In this document: piece after piece, positions 1-6,111 of the stretch
How positions within the stretch are numbered: the first letter of the stretch is position 1
Layout: the number at the start of each line of letters is the position of its first letter
Assembly: GCA_023416275.1 (NCBI GenBank)
Contig: JAEZIB010000007.1
Coordinates: forward strand, 1 to 11,465
DNA length: 11,465 bases
Source: Bacillota bacterium
GTDB lineage: Bacteria; Bacillota; Clostridia; Acetivibrionales; DSM-1351
Reading direction: 5' to 3'
Notes under the pieces: generated by a model
What the model was told of the DNA's origin: nothing
Database searches by the model: none
The model's input: the letters and a program-made list of their open reading frames with translations, nothing else
Position numbers and translations under genes: made by a program

Positions 1-127
1 ATTTTTAAATCACCGCTGAAGCGGTGCGCTGCATAAGCAGCGACTCATAGTATTGAACAACATTTGCGGACTACGTCCTGTCGCCGCAGATGCGGCTATT
101 TAAAAATGTGATACCACATTTTTAAAT
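1..127. other. GC-rich multi-hairpin element (candidate structured RNA, MITE or IS end)
   Basis: A short GC-rich island sits in very AT-rich surroundings. Perfect or near-perfect stems visible: CACCGC/GCGGTG (11-16/21-26), CGCTGC/GCAGCG (27-32/37-42), GGAC/GTCC (68-71/75-78) and GCCGC/GCGGC (83-87/92-96). An outer 10-bp stem, ATTTTTAAAT (1-10) with ATTTAAAAAT (98-107), encloses all four. A competing hairpin, AAAAATGTG-ATAC-CACATTTTT (102-123), shares bases with the outer stem, so the two cannot form together. ATTTTTAAAT recurs as a direct repeat at 118-127. No coding frame is convincing. It could be a structured RNA, a miniature inverted-repeat element or the end of an IS200/IS605-like element; the left edge may lie outside the window. 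Confidence 0.45.
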
Positions 128-510
128 TCAAATTAGTATAAACTCATATTTTCAAGAAAATGATGTTATGAGAATATGTAGTCTCTTCAAGTATAATATA
201 CGGATTATTTATGTATATAAAATTGTAGTTGTATTAAAATAACCGAAGTGTACCAATATTATTTGAAAGTTTGTCGATAATTTTTAATAAAACTGGTACA
301 CTACGTACCATTATTATATTACTCTACGCCAAATTCGTCAACTATTTATTGGAATATTTTAGAATAATTTAGTATTATTTCAACAAAATAATAAATAATT
401 TTTATACTATTCCACAAAGCTCAGAAATAAATAACTAAGCTACCTAAGATATATAAAATCTACCCAATAAAACCATATGGTAAACTATAGTATATTTACC
501 TATTAGTAAA
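128..510. other. Non-coding AT-rich stretch upstream of the XRE gene
   Basis: No reading frame with a plausible start and ribosome binding site was found on either strand. The one notable structure is the GTACCA cluster at 248-310, listed separately. The rest is A/T-rich with scattered TATA-like strings that do not pair with a good -35 box. Confidence 0.5.
248..310. promoter_or_regulatory. GTACCA dyad cluster, candidate operator
   Basis: Three copies of the GTACCA core occur in 63 bp: GTGTACCA (248-255), TGGTACAC (294-301, the exact reverse complement of the first) and ACGTACCA (303-310). The last two form a perfect dyad, TGGTAC-N5-GTACCA (294-310), of a size typical for a dimeric helix-turn-helix repressor. 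It lies about 255-320 bases upstream of the XRE gene, so it could be that protein's operator or a site for an off-window regulator. Function is inferred from symmetry only. Confidence 0.35.
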
Positions 511-539
511 AAGGATTGATTTAAATAACATCAGTCCTT
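511..539. promoter_or_regulatory. Inverted repeat overlapping the XRE promoter, candidate autoregulatory operator
   Basis: AAGGATTGAT (511-520) pairs with ATCAGTCCTT (530-539) with one G-T mismatch across a 9-base loop. The left arm contains the -35 box and the right arm abuts the -10 box, so a protein bound here would block RNA polymerase. That is the usual geometry of autorepression by XRE-type regulators, but it is an inference here. Confidence 0.4.
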
Positions 540-544
540 ATAAT
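516..544 (+). promoter_or_regulatory. Sigma-A-type promoter of the XRE gene
   Basis: TTGATT (516-521) and a perfect TATAAT (539-544) are separated by 17 bases. Transcription would start near 551, leaving a very short leader that begins just before the ribosome binding site GAGGTGAT (553-560) of the gene starting at 566. Confidence 0.6.
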
Positions 545-565
545 TATTTATTGAGGTGATTAAAA

Positions 566-964
566 ATGTCCGTTTTTTCAGAGAGGGTCAAGAAATTGCG
601 TAAAGCCAAAAAGCAATCCCAAAACGAAGTTGGAAAGGCTTTAGGCAAAAGCAGGGAATCCATATCAAAATATGAACTTGGCGAAAGAGAGCCAGATCCC
701 AATGTTATTACTTTACTTGCAAAGCATTTTAATGTTTCTTCAGACTATATGCTTGGAATCACTGACGATTCTGGCAAAGAAGCAGAAAATAGCAAGTCCT
801 TCAGCAGGAAACTATCTGAATTTGAAAGCTATCTGAAAAACGAGAATTTTATCCCTTATTTGCAATTAGCAGTAATAATGAAGGATTCCAATATTGAAGC
901 AGATAAATTTAAAACACTTATATGTAATTATTTTGAGCAGGTAAAACAACAAAAACACCCTTAA
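566..964 (+). CDS. XRE-family helix-turn-helix transcriptional regulator
   Basis: A 132-residue protein. Residues 1-64 form a Cro/C1-type (XRE, HTH_3) DNA-binding domain: the sequence around SQNEVGKALGKSRESISKYE is the helix-turn-helix pair, followed by the family's usual GEREPDPNVITLLAKHFNVSSDYMLG ending. The remaining ~65 residues are hydrophilic, probably helical and of no recognised family; they may serve for dimerisation or ligand sensing. The ATG start is supported by GAGGTGAT five bases upstream. It has its own promoter inside an inverted repeat and probably represses itself. It converges on the agr-like cluster, so it is not co-transcribed with it; a regulatory link is possible but unproven. 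It could equally be a mobile-element repressor, but no phage genes are visible nearby. Confidence 0.85.
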   Translation: MSVFSERVKKLRKAKKQSQNEVGKALGKSRESISKYELGEREPDPNVITLLAKHFNVSSDYMLGITDDSGKEAENSKSFSRKLSEFESYLKNENFIPYLQLAVIMKDSNIEADKFKTLICNYFEQVKQQKHP

Positions 965-984
965 AATTCAGGTGTTTTGCTGTT
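945..984. terminator. Hairpin terminator between the convergent XRE gene and agr cluster, probably bidirectional
   Basis: AACAACAAAAACACC (945-959) pairs with GGTGTTTTGCTGTT (971-984) across an 11-base loop, with one bulge and one mismatch. Downstream on the + strand is a T-rich run (ACTTTTCTTTTG); on the minus strand the hairpin arm itself is T-rich. It overlaps the last codons and stop of the XRE gene and lies 35 bases beyond the agrD-like stop. Confidence 0.6.
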
Positions 985-1019
985 ACTTTTCTTTTGCTTA
1001 ATTAAAAGCTTGTAAGTTC

Positions 1020-1163
1020 TTAAAGCTTGTTACGAGATGCCAAATGCTTTGGAGCTTTGGGCTGATAATAAAACCCCATACATGCTGAGCAAACACCTGA
1101 TAATGCAAGCTGTGTAATTATTATTGACAAAGGTGCAAGTAAAAGCTTGATTTTTAACTTCAT
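1020..1163 (-). CDS. agrD: AgrD-like cyclic thiolactone autoinducer peptide precursor
   Basis: A 47-residue peptide. It has a basic, hydrophobic N-terminal amphipathic leader (MKLKIKLLLAPLSIIITQ), then CSACMGFYYQPKAPKHL and a short charged tail. The SAC-x4-QPK-x-P-K-x-L pattern matches clostridial AgrD peptides such as that of C. perfringens, where a five-residue ring starting at Cys is closed as a thiolactone. By that analogy AgrB would cut after Tyr32, giving a Cys28-Met-Gly-Phe-Tyr32 ring; the exit-side trimming point cannot be read from sequence. Oddly, a second cysteine (Cys25) lies three residues upstream. The ATG at 1163 has AGGGGGA (1171-1177) 7 bases upstream. The gene starts 24 bases after the AgrC-like gene ends, so the two are probably one transcript, closed by the terminator at 945-984. 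Confidence 0.8.
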   Translation of the reverse strand: MKLKIKLLLAPLSIIITQLALSGVCSACMGFYYQPKAPKHLASRNKL

Positions 1164-1187
1164 AATTTATTCCCCCTATATAATTTT

Positions 1188-1997
1188 TTACCCATTAAGG
1201 TCGTCTATAAGTTTAACTGCCTCGTCCACTTGATTGTTTACCAATAAGGTACGTATTTCATCAAAAGCAAACTTTACGTCATTCTCTAAGTCACTGTATT
1301 TACTAAAGGATTTTACCACTAAACCTCCTATAGCAGAATAAATCAATTTAAATATTAAAAAGTTGAGTATCAATACTATTATAAGCATAGCTACAGAGAA
1401 TGTAATCTGATAAACCAGCGGTAACATATCAAAAACAGCAAGAAATACATAACAAGATAAATATTCTCCAAAAGATAACAACAAAAATGATACTATGAAT
1501 AATTTATGAAATTGGCGGTTAATGCGAGTGACTAAAAACACCTCATGCTTCCATAAAAATGCTATAACTATTACTTGAATGACACGCTGAGGAAAAGAGA
1601 GCAGTACAAACCAATGATATGCATTTTGAAAATTTTCTATACCTTGAAAACCGTATGTAATTACATAAGGTGTATATATAACTTCTGAACCAGTCAATAT
1701 CAAAAGAAAAAATGCTGTTCCAAACAAGGCATATACCAGCTTCATCTTATATACAAACATTAATATCATTGAGTATACAATAACATGTAATGCAACATTT
1801 GTTAAGATATTAGGAGACATAGGCCTGATAATACATGACGAAAGAAGCATTAAAAATAAGGTAGCCAAAAATCTGACAGCATTATTTCTATTTAATTTTA
1901 AACTTTCTTTTCGTCCAGTGATAAGTAAGGCTATTATTAAATTTAAAAATGCTTCAGGTAATGACACTAAAAACAATATGTACAAATTCATTACCAT
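1188..1997 (-). CDS. AgrC-like membrane receptor lacking the histidine kinase domain
   Basis: About 269 residues. Six to seven strongly hydrophobic segments fill residues ~4-225, the pattern of the AgrC peptide-sensing domain. After the last helix comes a ~40-residue cytoplasmic tail, ENDVKFAFDEIRTLL-VNNQ-VDEAVKLIDDLNG, which lines up with the first part of the dimerisation region of AgrC/GHKL kinases (family pattern HD-F-KNHL ... LL ... EA ... YI ... LN). The phospho-acceptor His is Asn here, and the protein ends without any N- or G-box ATPase. The stop is followed by only 24 bases before agrD, so the kinase was not lost by a nearby frameshift. It cannot act as a kinase alone; it might bind peptide, modulate another kinase by heterodimerisation, or be decaying. 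The start is ambiguous: ATG 1997 (chosen, AGAGGG 9 bases upstream), TTG 2000 or ATG 1991. Confidence 0.72.
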   Translation of the reverse strand: MVMNLYILFLVSLPEAFLNLIIALLITGRKESLKLNRNNAVRFLATLFLMLLSSCIIRPMSPNILTNVALHVIVYSMILMFVYKMKLVYALFGTAFFLLILTGSEVIYTPYVITYGFQGIENFQNAYHWFVLLSFPQRVIQVIVIAFLWKHEVFLVTRINRQFHKLFIVSFLLLSFGEYLSCYVFLAVFDMLPLVYQITFSVAMLIIVLILNFLIFKLIYSAIGGLVVKSFSKYSDLENDVKFAFDEIRTLLVNNQVDEAVKLIDDLNG

Positions 1998-2031
1998 CAA
2001 AAATCACCCTCTATATATTAGTTTTAGTTTT

Positions 2032-2060
2032 AGTTTATGATATAAAATTTACAAAGTCAA
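2032..2060 (-). promoter_or_regulatory. Candidate promoter of the AgrC-like/agrD transcript
   Basis: On the minus strand TTGACT (2055-2060) is followed after 17 bases by TAAACT (2032-2037). The -35 region is duplicated: the string AATTGACTTT occurs at 2053-2062 and again 23 bases upstream at 2076-2085. This suggests that the receptor and agrD can be transcribed separately from agrB, from which they are separated by 177 bases. Confidence 0.45.
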
Positions 2061-2174
2061 TTATAAAAGGCAAAAAAAGTCAATTTCTATTAGCTTATTA
2101 TGAGCTGGAACACCTGTTTTGACCTCCAGGCACTTTTAAAAAATTTATATCGATATGGAAATTCCTATTCTATA

Positions 2175-2810
2175 TCAATTTGTTTTACGCTCTAATGCCA
2201 GTTTATACTCAATTTTCTCGAAAAAGCTGTGTCCTATAGGTGTGATTCCAAATACCTCAAGCAAAACACTAAAGCATAATGCAAGAATATATATTTTCAT
2301 TCCATACATGGTTAAAACTATGACTACTACCAGCCATATAATTATGTAAATAATTGACAGTTTTTTAAATCTCCGTCGTTCCTGCAAATCGGTAATCAAT
2401 CTATTGGGGCTGTCTTTCGGGGCATATTTAATCAATAAATATATTCCTGTAACAAAAGTCAAAGCGAACAATATTACTATCCCCCCCATACTCCAATATT
2501 GATGAGTATATTGGGCTAGCAATGCTGCTGTTATAAATAATCCAATTGTAACCACAAGACACTTGCCATAGGTTTTCATATGGCAGCCTCCGGCTACCTT
2601 CCTCAGCAATGTAAAGGACATTGATATTATAAGTGCAGGAAGCAATACTCCAAAAACAAGGGAAATAGCTATTAATGTAATAATCTTAACAGCACTGCCA
2701 ATAGCTATCTGGAACCCATAATAATATACGGCTTTTTTTTGATGATCTTCGTCTAGCATATGCGATAGATATTTCGCGCATGAGTATGACCATTTTTGAA
2801 CAAACCTCAC
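2175..2810 (-). CDS. agrB: AgrB-like peptide-processing membrane endopeptidase
   Basis: A membrane cysteine protease that cleaves the AgrD precursor and closes the thiolactone ring. The signature RKVAGGCHMKTYGKC is unmistakable. Counting from the GTG at 2810 (211 residues), the catalytic pair falls at His77 and Cys84, the same numbers as in S. aureus AgrB. That start has GGAGG five bases upstream, whereas the longer frame from GTG 2837 has no ribosome binding site. About five to six hydrophobic segments follow (residues ~33-62, 85-100, 105-125, 155-190), as usual for AgrB. The C-terminal charged end is short. It is the first gene of the agr-like group; the likely substrate is the peptide at 1020-1163. 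No AgrA or intact AgrC is visible. Confidence 0.88.
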   Translation of the reverse strand: MRFVQKWSYSCAKYLSHMLDEDHQKKAVYYYGFQIAIGSAVKIITLIAISLVFGVLLPALIISMSFTLLRKVAGGCHMKTYGKCLVVTIGLFITAALLAQYTHQYWSMGGIVILFALTFVTGIYLLIKYAPKDSPNRLITDLQERRRFKKLSIIYIIIWLVVVIVLTMYGMKIYILALCFSVLLEVFGITPIGHSFFEKIEYKLALERKTN

Positions 2811-2815
2811 AATAA

Positions 2816-2820
2816 CCTCC
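2816..2820 (-). promoter_or_regulatory. Ribosome binding site fixing the agrB start
   Basis: GGAGG on the minus strand, then TTATT, then GTG (2808-2810). This excludes the upstream in-frame GTG at 2835-2837, which is preceded only by A/T-rich sequence. Confidence 0.6.
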
Positions 2821-2857
2821 ACGCCCACTTTAGGCACAAAATTATATAAAACTAGTT

Positions 2858-2887
2858 AGTATATAAACTTGAACATTACTATTACAA
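2858..2887 (-). promoter_or_regulatory. Candidate agrB promoter
   Basis: TTGTAA (2882-2887) and TATACT (2858-2863) are separated by 18 bases on the minus strand, giving a predicted leader of about 40 bases before the GTG start. A second TATAAT (2841-2846) lacks a matching -35 box. Confidence 0.35.
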
Positions 2888-2896
2888 GCACTGTAC

Positions 2897-3055
2897 TTAA
2901 TAATGTTCTCTCCTTCTTATTTCAGATAAAGCGCAGGAAACCACGCCTACAGCTTCCTTGAATGAATAATAATCTGAATTTGACAAGTTTTTTTTAACAC
3001 TTGATTCATTTTCTTCATCATTATATGCTTTCTCATAACATACATCAACTATTAT
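2897..3055 (-). pseudogene. Start-less open frame, possible 3' remnant of a gene
   Basis: A 52-codon frame on the minus strand is bounded upstream by TGA (3056-3058) and ends at TAA (2897-2899). It has no ATG or GTG with a ribosome binding site. The translation is balanced and protein-like, ending SFKEAVGVVSCALSEIRRRE-HY, with a charged, Asn/Ser/Glu-rich first half. I do not recognise the family. It may be the tail of a lost gene cut off by the palindrome at 3054-3100, or simply a chance frame. Confidence 0.2.
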
Positions 3056-3100
3056 TCACCTATAAGTGAATAACTTTAGTTTATTCGGTTATAGGTGAAT
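3054..3100. repeat. Double palindrome / long hairpin downstream of the helicase gene
   Basis: ATTCACCTATAA (3054-3065) and TTATAGGTGAAT (3089-3100) are perfect inverted repeats. Inside them GAATAA (3068-3073) pairs with TTATTC (3081-3086), leaving a 7-base loop. Each half is also a palindrome by itself: ATTCAC-CTATAA-GTGAAT (3054-3071) is exact and ATTCGG-TTATAG-GTGAAT (3083-3100) is imperfect, with centres 29 bases apart. It starts 18 bases beyond the helicase stop but has no T-run on the minus side, so it is a poor classical terminator. A pair of operators or a mobile-element scar are alternatives. Confidence 0.5.
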
Positions 3101-3117
3101 GAATTAAAGTTGCTTAA

Positions 3118-6111
3118 TTATAAATTCGTTATGTATTCATACATTTTTTCATCAACAGGTTGAATCATTTTGTATTGAATATTCACAATTGGAAGTGAAA
3201 CACCAGCATCATTTTTTATGGTTGTTGGATTAAAACTAATTGGTTGTATATCTCCCATATAATAAAAATCTGAGCCTTCATTGTCACTCTTCTTAATAAA
3301 TAATAAAATCCTCAGTCCTGAATTCTGAAAGTTTTGTATTTCCACAATTTCCTTAGAATCCATCTTGACCCTACTTCTAGTCATCCAGCTAAAATGATGA
3401 CTATTAATGAACTTATCCTCATATTTTGTGCTATCACTAATATCTTCATTTTTATTGTATGTAACAAAAATAGGACAAGTATTATTCTTTATTCTATAAC
3501 CATATACAGTTGATGCTTCATCCTTTTCCCAATTAAGTATTCGACAAACATCCTTCCTGCTATATTTTTGGTAAAGAATAAATCCATCAACATAGTTTTC
3601 TTTTGAATATACAGAATTGTATATATGTTTTGAATAACATAGTATATCAGTTAAGTATGTTTTAAATGTCGAATCTCCAAGCGATTTTTTCAACTTATCA
3701 TTTAGAGTAATTTCATTATTATTAATATTAATACTCATAGGATAACAATATTTGCTTATCTCCTGTGATTTATTAAATTCACAGTTTAAGTTACGTATTG
3801 AAGAATTAATTGTTTCATCTGATGGATAAAATAAGTATTTGTCATTTATTTTCTCTCTAGCATTTTCTAAGGAGATACTTGTACTCTGAATAGCCTCTTC
3901 TAAGATAATTATATCTTCAATTCGTTTGCCATTTCCAACTTCCTTAGAATAAAATTCCAGATAACCTTTCTCATTTACAGATAGACTACCATCAAACATT
4001 TCATCATAGCTACTTACAAAATTGTAATAGGAATTAGAATATTCAACATAAGCATATGGGTCACGGCTTCCATGTTCAATGAAATCCATCATAAGCGGAA
4101 CTCTTCCTAATTTATATTTTAATAAATTATATTCTTTAAGAAGCTCCTTTTTCGAATTCATTTTAGCCATATTAATTGATTCAAATATTTTCTGCCTAGT
4201 AATATAATCAAAATTAACTGTAGAAGAACCTGGAATAAAACTATTCCCACTATTAATCAATTTTCTTAAGGTATCCTTATTGTATGAATTATCTCCATAT
4301 AAAGCTATTGGAATTAAGTAATTATTTGTATAATTTCCTATAAAGTCAATTACAACTAAGTACTCCTTACTTTCTTTTTTCCTTAGTCCACGGCCTAATT
4401 GTTGAACAAATATTATAGCAGACTGCGTTGGCCTGAGCATAATTATCTGATTAACAGATGGAATATCAACACCTTCATTAAAAATATCTACAGTAAAAAT
4501 ATAATCTAAAGAATGCTCTAAATTAGTATCTTCTTCTAACTGATTTATTGCCTCTTCTCGATGTGCTTCGCTGCTACTTCCATCTAAAGCAACAGTTTTA
4601 TATCCACGCTTATTAAATTGTCTCGACAGTTCCTTTGCCTCATCAACTCTACTGCAAAACACAAGACACTTTACTCGACCATGATCACAACCATAAAAAT
4701 TTGATTTTTCAATAATTCGTTCGACCCTCTCACTCGATATTAATGAATTAAAGTCTGAGGTCTCACTAATTTGTTGACCATTCACTACAATATCCCTAAT
4801 TCCATAATAGTGAAATGTACATAGCATATTTTCCTCTAATGCCCTATTTAGACGTATTTCATAAGCTATATTATGGTCAAATGCTTTATATATATCAAAC
4901 CCATCCATTCTTTCAGGTGTAGCAGTCATTCCTAATAAGAATTTCGGTGTGAAATAATCAAGTATAGCTTGATACGTATTTGCGCCTGAGCGGTGTGCTT
5001 CATCAATAACAATATAGTCAAAATAATCAGGTGCAAATCCCTTCATAATATTATCTTTAGATAATGTCTGGATTGTGCAAAACAGAAAATCCTTATCATA
5101 TTCCTTACTATTTCCGCTTAATATCCCCATTGAAACCGTATCCCCAAAAACTCTTTTAAAGCTATTCATTGCATTACGGGTAATATTCTCTCTATGCACT
5201 ATAAATAAAAGTTTTTTTGGTTGAAAGATTTTAGCATCAAACGCCGATAAATAAGTTTTTCCAGTACCTGTTGCCGATATCAGTAAAGCCTTATTTTTTC
5301 CAGATTTTCTTAGATAATTAATAGATGCTAACGCTTCTATTTGCATTTTGTTAGGATTAATTTTAAAAAGTGTGATTGGCTCAGTTTCAATATAAATCTG
5401 ATTTGTACTATAATTTGTTTCATGATTTCCTACTATATAGGACGCTTCCCTATTTGCAGCTTTATTTTGTATATATTCTAATTTATTATCATTATCCTTA
5501 TTTTTCGAATAAAATATATTTCTTGCTTGGTATATTTTTTGATATGCATCAATCCATTCATCAGTTACTTCTACAGCATTTTTAAATGTATAGTTAAATT
5601 CATCCATAGTCTGCCTTAGAAGAGAACCCTCTTCCATGGATGAAACCTTTATATTCCATTCCTTGTTATAGCTTAAAGCATCCTGTGTCAAATTGCTACT
5701 ACCTACAATTAATGTATATTTATCATTTTTTCTAAATATATAACCTTTAGTATGATAGTTATTTTCTACTACAATCTTAACCTGTATATTTTTTAATTCA
5801 ATAAGACGCTTTAATGCCCGAGGCTGTGTAAAATTTTGATACTGAGATGCAATTATTTTACCTTTGATGCCTTTCGCCTCAAGTTCCTTTAATATACTAA
5901 TCAATGATGCCACTCCACTATTAGTAATAAAAGCCGTTGAAAAGAAAAACTCATCACATTTGTTTAACTCATTTATAATACTAGTTAATACCTTTTGACC
6001 TCTTTTGCTATTATTTATTAAAAGTGCCGGACGGTATTCTTCTAATGAAATTTCTTTATAATCAATAAATCCTGTATATAAACTTTTAGCCAAATCACTT
6101 TGAAAACTCAA
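3118..6111 (-). CDS. HKD (PLD-like) nuclease - SF2 helicase - DUF3427 fusion protein, candidate defence effector
   Basis: 997 residues, cytoplasmic. Residues ~30-180 form a PLD-like (COG3886-type) nuclease domain with a single active-site motif, H120-T-K122 and GSSNLT at 137-142; the aspartate of the classical HxKx4D is not present. Residues ~250-590 form an SF2 (SSL2/UvrB-like) helicase: Walker A ATGTGKT (280-286), DEAH (370-373), TAT (396-398), a motif V region around NEGVDIP and motif VI QQLGRGLR (570-577). The rest (~600-997) matches the DUF3427 type of C-terminal region, including CPIFVTY and FSWMTRSRV. All catalytic motifs are intact, so it should be an ATP-driven nucleic-acid translocase with nuclease capacity. 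The TTG start is convincing: AAGGAGGT lies 6 bases upstream, and the TTG overlaps the Nudix stop as TTGA. This domain order and its Nudix partner fit a phage-defence or DNA-repair role, which is inference. Confidence 0.85.
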   Translation of the reverse strand: MSFQSDLAKSLYTGFIDYKEISLEEYRPALLINNSKRGQKVLTSIINELNKCDEFFFSTAFITNSGVASLISILKELEAKGIKGKIIASQYQNFTQPRALKRLIELKNIQVKIVVENNYHTKGYIFRKNDKYTLIVGSSNLTQDALSYNKEWNIKVSSMEEGSLLRQTMDEFNYTFKNAVEVTDEWIDAYQKIYQARNIFYSKNKDNDNKLEYIQNKAANREASYIVGNHETNYSTNQIYIETEPITLFKINPNKMQIEALASINYLRKSGKNKALLISATGTGKTYLSAFDAKIFQPKKLLFIVHRENITRNAMNSFKRVFGDTVSMGILSGNSKEYDKDFLFCTIQTLSKDNIMKGFAPDYFDYIVIDEAHRSGANTYQAILDYFTPKFLLGMTATPERMDGFDIYKAFDHNIAYEIRLNRALEENMLCTFHYYGIRDIVVNGQQISETSDFNSLISSERVERIIEKSNFYGCDHGRVKCLVFCSRVDEAKELSRQFNKRGYKTVALDGSSSEAHREEAINQLEEDTNLEHSLDYIFTVDIFNEGVDIPSVNQIIMLRPTQSAIIFVQQLGRGLRKKESKEYLVVIDFIGNYTNNYLIPIALYGDNSYNKDTLRKLINSGNSFIPGSSTVNFDYITRQKIFESINMAKMNSKKELLKEYNLLKYKLGRVPLMMDFIEHGSRDPYAYVEYSNSYYNFVSSYDEMFDGSLSVNEKGYLEFYSKEVGNGKRIEDIIILEEAIQSTSISLENAREKINDKYLFYPSDETINSSIRNLNCEFNKSQEISKYCYPMSININNNEITLNDKLKKSLGDSTFKTYLTDILCYSKHIYNSVYSKENYVDGFILYQKYSRKDVCRILNWEKDEASTVYGYRIKNNTCPIFVTYNKNEDISDSTKYEDKFINSHHFSWMTRSRVKMDSKEIVEIQNFQNSGLRILLFIKKSDNEGSDFYYMGDIQPISFNPTTIKNDAGVSLPIVNIQYKMIQPVDEKMYEYITNL

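Noticed and set aside
1..127. CRISPR array
   Set aside because: The hairpins differ in sequence and there are no regularly spaced identical repeats with unique spacers.
2155..2349. Open frame on the + strand, 64 codons
   Set aside because: It lies opposite the agrB coding sequence, which has catalytic motifs; the translation resembles no protein family.
2808..2837. Upstream GTG at 2837 as the agrB start
   Set aside because: No ribosome binding site precedes it, whereas GTG 2810 has GGAGG at five bases and gives the family's His77/Cys84 numbering.
5376..5585. Open frame on the + strand, 69 codons
   Set aside because: Antisense to the helicase protein, with a Tyr/Phe/Leu-biased translation typical of the reverse strand of an AT-rich gene.
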